A stretch of 64,000 bases of DNA from Bacillus mobilis (GTDB lineage Bacteria > Bacillota > Bacilli > Bacillales > Bacillaceae_G), in the NCBI RefSeq assembly GCF_001884045.1, contig NZ_MACF01000046.1:496001-560000 (forward strand), given 5' to 3'. A program made the translations under genes and the position numbers. Position 1 is the first letter of the stretch. The number at the start of each line of letters is the position of its first letter. Below are positions 29,095 through 38,495 of this stretch, in pieces. A model generated the notes under the pieces. It saw only the letters and a list, made by a program, of their open reading frames with translations, did no database searches and was not told the DNA's origin.

Positions 29095-29880
29095 ATGATT
29101 GAATGGTATTTTGAATACGAAATACATAAAAACCGACCTGGCTTGCTTGGTGACGTTTCTTCGTTAATCGGTATGCTCGGCATTAATATTGTCACAATTA
29201 ATGGTGTAGATAATGCACGACGCGGATTACTCCTTATGTGTGATAATCAAGAGCAAATCTCTAGACTTGAATCAATTTTAAATACGATGGATAACATAAC
29301 GGTAACGAAATATCGTCCGCCAAAGCTAAGAGATAAGCTAGCGGTTAGACATGGTAGGTACATACAACGAGATGCAGATGATAAGAAGACATTTCGATTT
29401 GTACGTGATGAATTAGGATTACTTGTAGACTTTATGGCTGAAATCATGAAAAAAGAAGGTCATAAACTAATCGGGATACGAGGAATGCCTCGTGTCGGAA
29501 AAACAGAATCCATTGTTGCCGCAAGTGTTTGTGCAAATAAAAGATGGTTATTTGTATCATCTACTCTTATTAAGCAAACTGTTCGTAGTCAATTGATTGA
29601 AGATGAGTATAGCGACGACAATATTTTCATCTTAGATGGAATCGTGTCAACAAAGCGTGCTAACGAAAGGCATTGGCAGCTTGTTCGTGAAATTATGAGA
29701 TTACCTGCAACGAAAGTTGTGGAACATCCTGACGTATTTGTGAGTCAGTCAGAATACACATTGGATGATTTTGATTATATTATCGAGTTGCGTAACGATT
29801 ATGATGAAGAAATTCAATATAATTTAGTAGATGAAATTGAGCAAGGTACGCAAAATAATTTCTCTATGTTTGACTTTTAA
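29095..29880 (+). CDS. ymfK: DUF3388 protein YmfK with N-terminal ACT-like domain
   Basis: 261-residue protein matching YmfK. The first 75 residues look like an ACT ligand-binding domain (NRPGLLGDVSSLIGMLGINIVTINGV). The remainder is the DUF3388 region with GIRGMPRVGKTESIVAAS, which resembles a P-loop (GMPRVGKT). A nucleotide-dependent activity is therefore possible but unproven. The start follows GGGGAG. It lies 21 bases before rodZ. Confidence 0.82.
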   Translation: MIEWYFEYEIHKNRPGLLGDVSSLIGMLGINIVTINGVDNARRGLLLMCDNQEQISRLESILNTMDNITVTKYRPPKLRDKLAVRHGRYIQRDADDKKTFRFVRDELGLLVDFMAEIMKKEGHKLIGIRGMPRVGKTESIVAASVCANKRWLFVSSTLIKQTVRSQLIEDEYSDDNIFILDGIVSTKRANERHWQLVREIMRLPATKVVEHPDVFVSQSEYTLDDFDYIIELRNDYDEEIQYNLVDEIEQGTQNNFSMFDF

Positions 29881-29901
29881 AGAAATATTGAGGTGTTAGT
29901 A

Positions 29902-30813
29902 GTGACAGAATTAGGACAAAAGCTGAAAGAAGCAAGAGGAACGAAAGGCTTGTCTATTGATCAGCTGCATGAGGTTACAAAAATTCAAAAACGCCATTTA
30001 GTAGCGATTGAGGAAGGCAATTATGATGTATTGCCAGGAGCTTTTTATGCGCGTGCATTCATTAAACAATACGCAGATGCGGTTGGATTAAATGGAGAGG
30101 AACTGCTTGTAGAATATCAGAGTACGATACCACAATCTGAAAAACGCGACGTTCCACAAGTATCAACAGGACAAAAAACACAAGAAACAATGCAAAAATC
30201 TTCATCATGGCCAATTGCAGATCATATGCCGAAAATTTTAGTAGCGTTGTTAGTAATCGCATTTGGAGTGGTGATTTGGTTTGTTTTCCAAGCGTTAACT
30301 GGAAAAGATGATGAAAAAGTTCCGAACGCTCAAAGTGAGAAAATTGAGGTTAAAAAAGCAGAAAACTCTCCGTTAGATACGAAGAAAGATGAAGTGAAAG
30401 CGGAAGAGCCGAAAAAAGAGGAACCAAAGAAAGAAGAGCCAAAGAAAGAGGAACAACCAGCACAACCAACTGGACAAGAAGAAGTGAAAGTAGTTGGAAC
30501 AGCCGGTAAAGTATCTACTTTGGAAATTCATAACAATAAAACATTAGAACTGGAAATATCGGGTAAAGGTGCGAGTTATGTAGATGTTAAAGATGATACT
30601 GGTAAAGTAATTTTAAACACTACAGTACAAGAGGGTCAAATAGAAAAACATGATGTATCAACAATAAAAGAAGTGCGACTTAATATTGGAAATGCAACGA
30701 ATGTTGAAGTTAAACTGAATGGCCAAGTGGTCGCTTATCCATTGGATCCAGAAAAAGAACTTCACCAAAGATTGGTGATAAAAAACCAAGGGATAGAGCA
30801 ACCTGCACAATAA
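29902..30813 (+). CDS. rodZ: Cell-shape protein RodZ (YmfM)
   Basis: Membrane protein that links MreB-like filaments to the envelope and supports rod shape. A cytoplasmic helix-turn-helix domain lies at the N-terminus (LGQKLKEARGTKGLSIDQL), then one transmembrane segment (PKILVALLVIAFGVVIWFVF). An extracellular linker with repeated EPKKE units leads to a C-terminal DUF4115-type domain. I chose the GTG at 29902 because GAGGTG lies six bases upstream; the frame extends to another GTG at 29893. About 303 residues. Confidence 0.92.
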   Translation: MTELGQKLKEARGTKGLSIDQLHEVTKIQKRHLVAIEEGNYDVLPGAFYARAFIKQYADAVGLNGEELLVEYQSTIPQSEKRDVPQVSTGQKTQETMQKSSSWPIADHMPKILVALLVIAFGVVIWFVFQALTGKDDEKVPNAQSEKIEVKKAENSPLDTKKDEVKAEEPKKEEPKKEEPKKEEQPAQPTGQEEVKVVGTAGKVSTLEIHNNKTLELEISGKGASYVDVKDDTGKVILNTTVQEGQIEKHDVSTIKEVRLNIGNATNVEVKLNGQVVAYPLDPEKELHQRLVIKNQGIEQPAQ

Positions 30814-30837
30814 CAGTCATCGCTTCGATGACTTTTT
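30814..30837 (+). terminator. Intrinsic terminator after rodZ
   Basis: AGTCATCG pairs with CGATGACT across CTT, with a six-T tail. Confidence 0.9.
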
Positions 30838-30876
30838 TCAATGAACAAATGTTTTTGATATGATGGAGGAATAGCT

Positions 30877-31455
30877 GTGAATTTACCAAATAAAATTACA
30901 ATATCTAGAATCTTCTTAATTCCAATTTTTATGGTAATTATGTTAGCGCCCTTTGATTGGGGTTCATACACAATTGGTGATGTTGATTTACCAATTCAAC
31001 ATTTAGTAGGGGCACTTATCTTTATTATTGCTTCGGCTACAGATTGGATTGATGGATATTACGCAAGAAAGTATAATCTTGTAACGAATTTAGGGAAGTT
31101 CCTTGATCCGTTAGCTGATAAATTACTTGTTTCAGCAGCACTTATCACGTTAGTTGAGATGCAATACGTACCTGCTTGGATCGTTATTGTAATTATAAGC
31201 CGTGAGTTTGCAGTAACAGGTTTACGCCTTGTACTTGCTGGAACAGGAGAAGTAGTGGCGGCAAATCAGTTAGGAAAAATTAAGACGTGGACACAAATTA
31301 TTGCGATTGCAGCGTATTTATTACACGATGTACCTTTAAATTTAATCCATATTCCAGTTGCTGATATCTTTATATGGATTGCATTATTCTTTACTGTTAT
31401 TTCAGGGTGGGATTATTTCTGGAAAAATAGAGCTGCTTTTGTAAACTCAAAATAG
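30877..31455 (+). CDS. pgsA: CDP-diacylglycerol-glycerol-3-phosphate 3-phosphatidyltransferase
   Basis: Membrane enzyme that makes phosphatidylglycerol phosphate, the committed step to phosphatidylglycerol and cardiolipin. The CDP-alcohol phosphotransferase signature is complete: DWIDGYYAR, then [10 protein letters not shown]. Several hydrophobic helices are present and the length is 192 residues. The start is GTG with GGAGGAAT upstream. cinA follows after 20 bases, the conserved pgsA-cinA-recA order of Bacillus. Confidence 0.97.
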   Translation: MNLPNKITISRIFLIPIFMVIMLAPFDWGSYTIGDVDLPIQHLVGALIFIIASATDWIDGYYARKYNLVTNLGKFLDPLADKLLVSAALITLVEMQYVPAWIVIVIISREFAVTGLRLVLAGTGEVVAANQLGKIKTWTQIIAIAAYLLHDVPLNLIHIPVADIFIWIALFFTVISGWDYFWKNRAAFVNSK

Positions 31456-31475
31456 AAGTTTATGGGGGAATTGGG

Positions 31476-32714
31476 ATGAATGCTGAAATTATTGCGGTTG
31501 GAACTGAATTATTACTTGGACAAATTGCAAATACAAATGCCCAGTTTTTATCTGAAAAGTTAGCTTCAATTGGAATTAATGTGTACTACCATACTGTAGT
31601 TGGAGATAATAACAAGCGATTACAGCAGGCGATTGAAGTTGCGGAAGAACGTGCTGACATACTTATTTTCACAGGTGGATTAGGCCCGACAAAAGATGAT
31701 TTGACGAAAGAAACGATATCTTCTAGTTTGGGTGGAGAGCTAGTGTATGATGAACAGGCATTAGCATCGATAAGCGAGTACTTTAAGCGTACAGGTCGTG
31801 AGTTCACAGAGAATAATAAAAAGCAGGCGCTCGTTTTAGATGGAGCAACTGTATTTGCGAATGATCACGGCATGGCACCTGGTATGGGGTTAAATAAGAA
31901 CGGGAAAGTTTATATTTTATTACCAGGACCACCGAAAGAGATGAAGCCGATGTATAACAGTTATGTAGAGCCTTTTTTACGTAACTTTACAACAGGAGAA
32001 AACATTTATTCTCGTGTGCTTCGCTTCTTCGGGATTGGGGAATCTCAATTAGAAGTGAAAGTTCAAGATTTAATTGATGGACAAACGAATCCGACAATCG
32101 CCCCCCTTGCGAATGATGGAGAAGTGACATTACGTTTAACTGCCAAACATCAAAATGCTGATGAAGCGGCGAAACTCATTCAGCATATGGAAGATTTGAT
32201 TTTAGAAAGAGTAGGAGAATTTTTCTACGGGTATGATCAAGAGTTTCTGCATGATAAGGCGATAGAGTTATTGAAGAAAAAAGAATTAACTTTAGCGTGT
32301 GCAGAAAGTTTAACTGGTGGACTCTTCGGGAATCAAGTAACAGAAAGTGCTGGGGTGTCTTCAGTATTTAAAGGCGGTGTCATTTGTTATCATAATGATG
32401 TGAAGCAACATGTTTTACATGTACCTGAGGGAGTGTTGTCTACTGATGGTGCAGTAAGTAAAGAATGTGCTCGTTATCTTGCTGAAAATGTTAAGGGCTT
32501 ATTAAAAGCAGATATCGGCATTAGTTTCACTGGGGTAGCAGGACCGGATGCTTCAGAACATAAAGAGCCGGGAACAGTATTCGTTGGATTGGCGATGAAG
32601 GATGAACCAACTGTAGTCTTTTCTCTTAATTTAAGTGGAAGTCGTCAACAAATCAGGGAACGTTCGGCGAAATATGGATTTTATCATTTATATAAAAAGC
32701 TAGAAGAGATATGA
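31476..32714 (+). CDS. cinA: CinA, competence/damage-inducible protein
   Basis: 412-residue two-domain protein. The N-terminal MoaB/MogA-like domain ([27 protein letters not shown]) has nucleotide pyrophosphatase activity in relatives. The C-terminal PncC-like domain ([35 protein letters not shown]) has nicotinamide-nucleotide amidohydrolase features. It lies directly upstream of recA, as in many Firmicutes. The start follows GGGGGAAT. Its terminator overlaps the end of the gene, with the stop codon in the hairpin loop. Confidence 0.95.
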   Translation: MNAEIIAVGTELLLGQIANTNAQFLSEKLASIGINVYYHTVVGDNNKRLQQAIEVAEERADILIFTGGLGPTKDDLTKETISSSLGGELVYDEQALASISEYFKRTGREFTENNKKQALVLDGATVFANDHGMAPGMGLNKNGKVYILLPGPPKEMKPMYNSYVEPFLRNFTTGENIYSRVLRFFGIGESQLEVKVQDLIDGQTNPTIAPLANDGEVTLRLTAKHQNADEAAKLIQHMEDLILERVGEFFYGYDQEFLHDKAIELLKKKELTLACAESLTGGLFGNQVTESAGVSSVFKGGVICYHNDVKQHVLHVPEGVLSTDGAVSKECARYLAENVKGLLKADIGISFTGVAGPDASEHKEPGTVFVGLAMKDEPTVVFSLNLSGSRQQIRERSAKYGFYHLYKKLEEI

Positions 32715-32733
32715 GTCTCTTCTAGCTTTTTTT
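32694..32733 (+). terminator. Intrinsic terminator overlapping the cinA stop
   Basis: AAAAAGCTAGAAGAGA pairs with TCTCTTCTAGCTTTTT. The loop TATGAG contains the TGA stop codon, so the last six codons of cinA are part of the stem. Confidence 0.92.
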
Positions 32734-32774
32734 AATGCTTAAATTCAGTTTTATTTAACGGAAAATAAAAAAAT

Positions 32775-32788
32775 CGAATAAATGTTCG
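32775..32788 (+). promoter_or_regulatory. LexA (SOS) box of recA
   Basis: CGAATAAATGTTCG matches the Gram-positive SOS consensus CGAAC-4-GTTCG with one mismatch (T for C). It lies just upstream of the recA -35 hexamer, where LexA would repress. Confidence 0.82.
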
Positions 32789-32795
32789 ATTTTTG

Positions 32796-32825
32796 TTGGC
32801 AAATTGAATTGAAAATAGGTATAAT
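32796..32825 (+). promoter_or_regulatory. recA promoter
   Basis: TTGGCA and TATAAT are separated by 18 bases, directly after the LexA box and before AAGGAGG of recA. Confidence 0.78.
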
Positions 32826-32858
32826 AAGATTAGCAATTCAGTTAAGGAGGAATTTTGA

Positions 32859-33890
32859 ATGAGTGATCGTCAAGCGGCATTAGATATGGCGTTAAAACAA
32901 ATAGAGAAGCAATTCGGTAAAGGTTCAATTATGAAATTAGGAGAACAAGCGGAGCGTAGAGTTTCTACAATTTCAAGTGGTTCTTTAGCACTTGATGTGG
33001 CACTAGGGGTAGGCGGATACCCACGCGGCCGTATTATTGAAATTTACGGACCTGAAAGTTCAGGTAAAACAACAGTTTCATTACACGCAATCGCTGAAGT
33101 ACAGCGTCAAGGTGGACAAGCAGCGTTCATTGATGCGGAGCATGCGATGGATCCTGTATATGCACAAAAATTAGGCGTTAACATAGATGAATTACTATTA
33201 TCACAACCTGATACAGGGGAGCAAGGTTTAGAAATCGCAGAAGCACTTGTACGAAGTGGCGCGGTTGATATTATCGTAATTGACTCTGTAGCAGCTCTTG
33301 TACCGAAAGCTGAGATTGAAGGAGACATGGGTGACTCACACGTAGGTTTACAAGCTCGTTTAATGTCTCAAGCACTTCGTAAACTTTCAGGTGCAATTAA
33401 TAAATCAAAAACAATCGCAATCTTTATTAACCAAATTCGTGAAAAGGTTGGGGTTATGTTCGGGAACCCAGAAACAACTCCAGGTGGTCGTGCGTTGAAA
33501 TTCTATTCAACAGTTCGTCTTGAAGTACGTCGTGCGGAGCAATTAAAGCAAGGTAATGACATCGTTGGTAATAAAACGAAAGTAAAAGTAGTTAAGAATA
33601 AAGTAGCACCACCATTCCGTGTTGCTGAAGTTGATATTATGTATGGAGAAGGTATTTCAAGAGAAGGTGAAATCTTAGATATGGCTTCTGAACTTGATAT
33701 CGTTCAAAAGAGTGGTGCTTGGTACTCTTATAATGAAGAGCGTTTAGGACAAGGTCGTGAAAATTCGAAGCAATTCTTAAAAGAGAATACGGATTTAAGA
33801 GAAGAAATTGCCTTCTTTGTTCGTGATCATCACGGAATTGGTGAAGACTCTGGTGTGGAAGACACGGAAGATTCAAATCTTCAAGATTAA
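32859..33890 (+). CDS. recA: Recombinase A
   Basis: ATP-dependent strand-exchange protein and co-protease for LexA. It is 343 residues, uninterrupted. Walker [10 protein letters not shown] is at residues 64-72, with [20 protein letters not shown] and the L2 loop [16 protein letters not shown]. Some B. cereus-group strains carry a self-splicing group I intron in recA; none is present here. The start follows AAGGAGGAA. A single-gene unit with LexA box, promoter and terminator. Confidence 0.98.
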   Translation: MSDRQAALDMALKQIEKQFGKGSIMKLGEQAERRVSTISSGSLALDVALGVGGYPRGRIIEIYGPESSGKTTVSLHAIAEVQRQGGQAAFIDAEHAMDPVYAQKLGVNIDELLLSQPDTGEQGLEIAEALVRSGAVDIIVIDSVAALVPKAEIEGDMGDSHVGLQARLMSQALRKLSGAINKSKTIAIFINQIREKVGVMFGNPETTPGGRALKFYSTVRLEVRRAEQLKQGNDIVGNKTKVKVVKNKVAPPFRVAEVDIMYGEGISREGEILDMASELDIVQKSGAWYSYNEERLGQGRENSKQFLKENTDLREEIAFFVRDHHGIGEDSGVEDTEDSNLQD

Positions 33891-33926
33891 AAAATAAAAG
33901 ACACGGGACCGTGTCTTTTATTTTTA
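33891..33926 (+). terminator. Intrinsic terminator after recA
   Basis: AAATAAAAGACACGG pairs with CCGTGTCTTTTATTT through a minimal loop. The AT ends make it potentially bidirectional. Confidence 0.9.
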
Positions 33927-34371
33927 ATTATTATGAAAGCGTTGTATATCGTTGGCGAAAAAATATTTAATCTGCTTAAAAGGCTATGTATAAAGAGGAA
34001 TATATGCATGTTTTATATGAATAAACTGGAATTTACTAAGGTTTTCCAGGATAATATGCTGTCTGCTTTTTAAATTCATATATGAATTAGGGCTGAAGGT
34101 AAAGAAAGTAAAAGTAGACAACGCTTGACAATGAAAATTGCGATAGATACAATGAGAATGTATATTTTTTCTTATATACGAAACACTCTTCTCAAGAAGA
34201 GAAGTAATATTCGGAGTAAGACTTAAATCTTGCCGAAATAATAATATGACATTTTAATTGTGAAATGAAGAAAGTCCCTTAAAAAAGTGGGACGACGGTC
34301 TTTGCTGTATGTTGGTATTCAATGTACATGCCGACAGTCTTTTTTCATTCATAGCAAGGGGAGGTGAAATC
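33927..34371 (+). other. Gene-free recA-rny intergenic region and rny leader
   Basis: About 445 bases without a supportable gene. The left half is AT-rich and unremarkable. A good promoter lies at 34125-34153. The resulting leader of about 210 bases holds a hairpin CTCTTCTC / GAAGAGAAG region near 34190 and another of GTCCC (34274-34278) with GGGAC (34289-34293). A T-rich stretch at 34340-34345 lacks a convincing stem. Confidence 0.5.
34125..34153 (+). promoter_or_regulatory. rny promoter
   Basis: TTGACA (34125-34130) and TACAAT (34148-34153) with 17-base spacing, a strong sigma-A match. Confidence 0.8.
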
Positions 34372-35937
34372 ATGAGTAGTACTACAGTTTGGATACTCAT
34401 CTCCATTTTGCTTGCAACAGTCGGTGCAGTTGTTGGCTTTTTTGTTCGAAAGTCTATTGCTGAAGCGAAGATTAATGGTGCAGCTAATGAAGCGAAACGT
34501 ATTATAGACGAAGCGAATCGTGAGGCTGAAGCACTTAAGAAAGAAGCGCTTTTAGAAGCAAAGGATGAAATTCATACACTTCGTACAGAAGCTGAATTAG
34601 AAATTCGTGACCGTAGAAGCGAATTACAAAAACAAGAAAATCGTTTAATGCAAAAAGAAGAGAACCTTGATCGTAAAGACGAAACGCTCGATAAACGCGA
34701 GCTGCAGTTAGAAAAGAAAGAGGATTCTCTTGTAGCGAGACAACAACAGATTGAAGAGTTGGAAAGCAAAGTGGGAGAGTTAGTTCAAAAGCAACAAACA
34801 GAATTAGAGCGCATTTCCAATCTGACACGCGAACAAGCGAAAGCAATTATTCTTGGTAAAGTAGAAAGTGAAGTTTCTCATGAAATTGCCGTAATGGTAA
34901 AAGAAAGTGAAGTTCGTGCGAAAGAAGAAGCGGATAAGAAAGCAAAAGAAATCTTATCTCTTGCAATGCAAAGATGTGCAGCTGATCATGTTGCTGAAAC
35001 AACCGTTTCGGTTGTAAATCTTCCAAATGACGAAATGAAGGGACGTATTATCGGACGTGAAGGTCGAAATATCCGTACGTTAGAAACGTTAACAGGTATT
35101 GACCTTATTATCGATGATACACCAGAAGCGGTTATCCTTTCTGGATTCGACCCAATTCGTCGTGAAACAGCTCGTATCGCTCTTGATAAACTAGTACAGG
35201 ACGGACGTATTCACCCAGCGCGTATTGAAGAGATGGTCGAAAAATCAAGACGTGAAGTGGACGAGTATATTCGCGAAGTCGGAGAGCAAACAACGTTTGA
35301 AGTGGGTGTTCACGGATTACATCCAGATTTAATTAAGATTTTAGGTCGTTTAAAATACCGTACAAGTTACGGACAAAACGTCTTAAAACACTCTATGGAA
35401 GTTGCATATTTAACTGGACTTATGGCAGCGGAGCTTGGTGAGGATGAAAAACTAGCAAGACGTGCTGGTCTATTACATGATATCGGTAAAGCGATTGACC
35501 ATGAAGTAGAAGGTAGCCACGTTGAAATTGGTGTCGAACTCGCAACGAAATATAAAGAGCATCCTGTAGTTATAAACAGTATTGCATCTCACCATGGGGA
35601 CACAGAACCAACTTCTATCATTGCAGTTTTAGTTGCAGCAGCAGATGCATTATCAGCTGCAAGACCTGGAGCTCGTAGTGAAACGCTTGAAAACTATATT
35701 CGTCGTCTTGAAAAGTTAGAAGAAATTTCAGAGTCTTATGAAGGCGTAGAAAAATCTTTCGCAATTCAAGCAGGACGAGAAGTTCGTATTCTGGTAAAAC
35801 CAGATACAATTGATGATTTAGAAGCTCATCGTTTAGCTCGTGATATTCGAAAACGTATTGAAAATGAACTGGATTACCCAGGACATATTAAAGTAACTGT
35901 TATTCGTGAAACACGTGCAGTGGAATACGCAAAATAA
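34372..35937 (+). CDS. rny: Ribonuclease Y
   Basis: Membrane-anchored endoribonuclease that initiates mRNA decay. An N-terminal transmembrane helix ([20 protein letters not shown]) is followed by a long charged coiled coil (about 30-200), a KH domain ([17 protein letters not shown]) and an HD domain with [14 protein letters not shown] placed the start at 34372 because GGGGAGGTGAA precedes it, giving MSSTTVW and 521 residues; an in-frame upstream extension to 34309 has no support. In B. subtilis it acts with RicA (encoded at 43069) and others. Confidence 0.97.
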   Translation: MSSTTVWILISILLATVGAVVGFFVRKSIAEAKINGAANEAKRIIDEANREAEALKKEALLEAKDEIHTLRTEAELEIRDRRSELQKQENRLMQKEENLDRKDETLDKRELQLEKKEDSLVARQQQIEELESKVGELVQKQQTELERISNLTREQAKAIILGKVESEVSHEIAVMVKESEVRAKEEADKKAKEILSLAMQRCAADHVAETTVSVVNLPNDEMKGRIIGREGRNIRTLETLTGIDLIIDDTPEAVILSGFDPIRRETARIALDKLVQDGRIHPARIEEMVEKSRREVDEYIREVGEQTTFEVGVHGLHPDLIKILGRLKYRTSYGQNVLKHSMEVAYLTGLMAAELGEDEKLARRAGLLHDIGKAIDHEVEGSHVEIGVELATKYKEHPVVINSIASHHGDTEPTSIIAVLVAAADALSAARPGARSETLENYIRRLEKLEEISESYEGVEKSFAIQAGREVRILVKPDTIDDLEAHRLARDIRKRIENELDYPGHIKVTVIRETRAVEYAK

Positions 35938-35965
35938 AGTGGTGAAACACCACTTTATTTTTTTG
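35931..35965 (+). terminator. Intrinsic terminator overlapping the rny stop
   Basis: AAATAAAGTGGTG pairs with CACCACTTTATTT, loop AAA, T-rich tail. The stop codon lies inside the 5' arm. Confidence 0.92.
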
Positions 35966-36081
35966 TGTTGGAATTGGTTAAAATAAAGGAAATTAGCATA
36001 CAAGTGAAACAAACTTTATTGTAAGGAAATCACTTGAAGCTATAGTAATAAAAAATGTAGTACATAGGAAGGGTAAGACAT

Positions 36082-36876
36082 ATGAGAATATTATTTGTTG
36101 GGGATGTAGTAGGATCTCCTGGTAGAGGTATGATTCAACAATACGTACCGGCATTAAAGAAAAAATATACACCTACAGTAACCATTATTAATGGAGAAAA
36201 TGCAGCAGGTGGACGTGGAATTACGGAAAAAATATATCGAAACTTTTTAGAATGCGGGGCACAAGCGGTTACACTTGGAAACCACGCTTGGGATAACCGT
36301 GAAGTATTTGAATTTATTGATGATGCAAAATATCTTGCAAGACCAGCTAACTTCCCAGAAGGAACTCCAGGAAAAGGACTTATCTTTGTGAACTGTAATG
36401 GAACAGAAGTCGCAGTTATTAACTTACAAGGACGTACATTCCTTCCTCCAATTGATTGCCCATTCCGTAAAGTGGATGAATTAATAAACATTGCAAAAAA
36501 ACGTACGAATATTATCTTTATTGATTTTCATGCGGAAACTACAAGTGAAAAACAAGCGTTAGGTTGGTATGTAGATGGTCGTGCTACAGCAGTAGTAGGT
36601 ACACATACACATGTTCCTACAGCAGATAATCGTATTTTACCAAGCGGAACGGCATATATCACAGATGTTGGTATGACAGGTCCTTACGATGGGATTTTAG
36701 GTATGGACCGAGAAGCAGTATTGAAGAAGTTTTTAACAAACTTACCAGTACGATTTGAAGTGACAAGTGGTAGAACACAATTAAGTGCAGTGCTAGTTGA
36801 TGTGGATCCGAATACAGGAAAAGCTAAGAAAATTCAGCGTATCTTAATTAATGATGATCAACCATTTTTTGAGTAA
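36082..36876 (+). CDS. ymdB: YmdB-family metallophosphoesterase
   Basis: 264-residue phosphodiesterase of the YmdB family, which cleaves 2',3'-cyclic nucleotides and in B. subtilis influences biofilm and motility decisions. Metal ligands are visible in LFVGDVVGSPGR (D8), INGENAAGGRGIT, LGNHAWDN, FIDFHAETTSEK and GTHTHVPTADN. The start follows GGAAGGG. It sits between rny and spoVS, the conserved Bacillus order. A membrane anchor is not seen. Confidence 0.95.
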   Translation: MRILFVGDVVGSPGRGMIQQYVPALKKKYTPTVTIINGENAAGGRGITEKIYRNFLECGAQAVTLGNHAWDNREVFEFIDDAKYLARPANFPEGTPGKGLIFVNCNGTEVAVINLQGRTFLPPIDCPFRKVDELINIAKKRTNIIFIDFHAETTSEKQALGWYVDGRATAVVGTHTHVPTADNRILPSGTAYITDVGMTGPYDGILGMDREAVLKKFLTNLPVRFEVTSGRTQLSAVLVDVDPNTGKAKKIQRILINDDQPFFE

Positions 36877-36939
36877 TTTCTAGGTAAAAATTAGAAAAGT
36901 TATTATTTTTTAATTTTTTAGAAAAATTACAGAAATTTA

Positions 36940-36969
36940 GCAGGAATACGCGTCATTCCTCGTGAATAT
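36940..36969 (+). promoter_or_regulatory. Sigma-H promoter of spoVS
   Basis: GCAGGAATA matches the sigma-H -35 pattern RNAGGAWWW and CGTGAATAT matches RNNGAATWW at eight of nine positions, with 12 bases between. spoVS is sigma-H dependent in B. subtilis, so sequence and expectation agree. Confidence 0.75.
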
Positions 36970-37025
36970 AAGTTAAAGTGAAATAATTGCTAATACTTTT
37001 TATAGAAACGAGGAGGAAACGCGGA

Positions 37026-37286
37026 ATGGAAATATTAAAAGTTAAAGCAACGTCGGTCCCTAATTCTGTAGCTGGTGCACTTGCAGGTGTTATTCGCGAA
37101 CGCGGAACAGCAGAAATTCAAGCCATTGGTGCAGGTGCATTGAACCAAGCGGTAAAGGCAGTAGCGATTGCAAGAGGATTTGTAGCGCCTAGTGGTTTGG
37201 ACCTGATTTGTATCCCAGCGTTCACGGATATTATGATTGATGGGGAAGAGCGTACAGCAATAAAATTAATTGTAGAACCTCGTTAA
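37026..37286 (+). CDS. spoVS: Stage V sporulation protein S
   Basis: 86-residue protein of the SpoVS/Alba-like fold, needed for proper septation and spore coat and cortex steps. It starts MEILKVKATSVPNSVAGALAG and ends EERTAIKLIVEPR, nearly invariant among Bacillus. AGGAGGAAACG precedes the ATG at 37026, which is preferred over the in-frame start at 36987. It is preceded by a sigma-H promoter and followed by a strong terminator. Confidence 0.96.
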   Translation: MEILKVKATSVPNSVAGALAGVIRERGTAEIQAIGAGALNQAVKAVAIARGFVAPSGLDLICIPAFTDIMIDGEERTAIKLIVEPR

Positions 37287-37290
37287 GTTT

Positions 37291-37327
37291 AAACAACCTG
37301 TTTGCAGTATGCAAACAGGTTGTTTTT
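37291..37327 (+). terminator. Intrinsic terminator after spoVS
   Basis: AAACAACCTGTTTGC pairs perfectly with GCAAACAGGTTGTTT across a 5-base loop, followed by further T residues. Confidence 0.93.
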
Positions 37328-37344
37328 ATAATGGAGGAATGGAA

Positions 37345-38268
37345 ATGAAAATTTTTGATGCTCATTGTGATGTACTCTTTCAGTTATGGAGTGCACAGGG
37401 GAAAAAGAATTTTAAAAACGATCCGCAATTACATATTACATTTGAACAATTAAAGAAAAGAAAAGGGAGTATACAATGTTTTGCTATATATGTGCCAGAA
37501 ACGGTGCTATATGAAAAACGCTTTGAAGTAGCATTACAGATGGTCGATATTTTTTATAATGAAATTTTATCATTACCGGGTGTGAAGTTTATTCAGACAA
37601 AAGATGATATTAACGTGTTAAAACAGGACGAGATTGGAGCGATATTAACACTAGAAGGATGCGAAGCAATTGGAAAAGATGCAATGAAATTACGGTTGTT
37701 TTATCGTCTAGGAGTACGCTCTTTTGGACTAACATGGAATTATGCCAATTTATTAGCTGATGGTGCGCTAGAGACACGTGGGGCGGGTTTAACGACCTTT
37801 GGTAAACATGTTGTACAAGAACTTAATACGTTACATGTATGGACTGATGTGTCTCATCTGAATGAAAGAAGCTTTTGGGATGTGATAGAAATTGCAAAAA
37901 ATCCTATTGCCTCCCATTCAAATTGTATGAAACTTTGTCAGCATCCACGTAATTTAAAAGATGAACAACTTAGAGCTCTTATAAAGCGAAATAGCATGAT
38001 TGGTGTTACTTTTGTACCACAGTTTCTAACAAGTGAAAAACAAGCGAATATAGCGGATATAGTAAACCATATCGAATATATTTGTTCATTAGGTGGAGAG
38101 AACAATATAGGATTTGGTTCGGATTTTGATGGAATTTTAGAAACAGTTGTAAATGTATCAGCTTATAGAGAATACGAAAATGTAATAAATGAGCTTTGTA
38201 AACACTATACAGCATCTACTGTAGAACGATTTTTACATGATAACTTTGTGGAACGTATAAGCTTTTAA
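37345..38268 (+). CDS. Membrane dipeptidase (M19) family enzyme
   Basis: 307-residue zinc peptidase of the renal-dipeptidase family. Metal ligand motifs are visible: DAHCDVL near the N-terminus, LEGCEAIG, a later DVSHLNE, ASHSNC, and the family signature GFGSDFDG. Members cleave dipeptides, including some with D-residues. No signal peptide is seen, so it is cytosolic. GGAGG lies seven bases before the ATG at 37345. The gene is set between spoVS and korA. No symbol is assigned because several paralogues exist in this group. Confidence 0.87.
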   Translation: MKIFDAHCDVLFQLWSAQGKKNFKNDPQLHITFEQLKKRKGSIQCFAIYVPETVLYEKRFEVALQMVDIFYNEILSLPGVKFIQTKDDINVLKQDEIGAILTLEGCEAIGKDAMKLRLFYRLGVRSFGLTWNYANLLADGALETRGAGLTTFGKHVVQELNTLHVWTDVSHLNERSFWDVIEIAKNPIASHSNCMKLCQHPRNLKDEQLRALIKRNSMIGVTFVPQFLTSEKQANIADIVNHIEYICSLGGENNIGFGSDFDGILETVVNVSAYREYENVINELCKHYTASTVERFLHDNFVERISF

Positions 38269-38495
38269 GATTTTTGTTTTAAAAATCCAGAAAAATTAGA
38301 ATTAATTCATTTGATATTATTGCTTTTTTTAAGACCTAATACTAGAATGAAAAACAAAATAGCTTTATACTAAAGATTCAGGGAAATCAGAAGAGGCATA
38401 ATTTGCGTCCGTTGTAGTTTATTTGTATAAAAAATGCTAAACTATTACTGTAAAAAAATACACTACAATGAATGCAGCCAAAAGGGGTGTAGGAG

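Noticed and set aside
34301-34346. Terminator-like T run in the rny leader
   Set aside because: Only a short 5-bp stem (GTTGG/CCGAC) with a bulge could be drawn, so an attenuator is not convincing.
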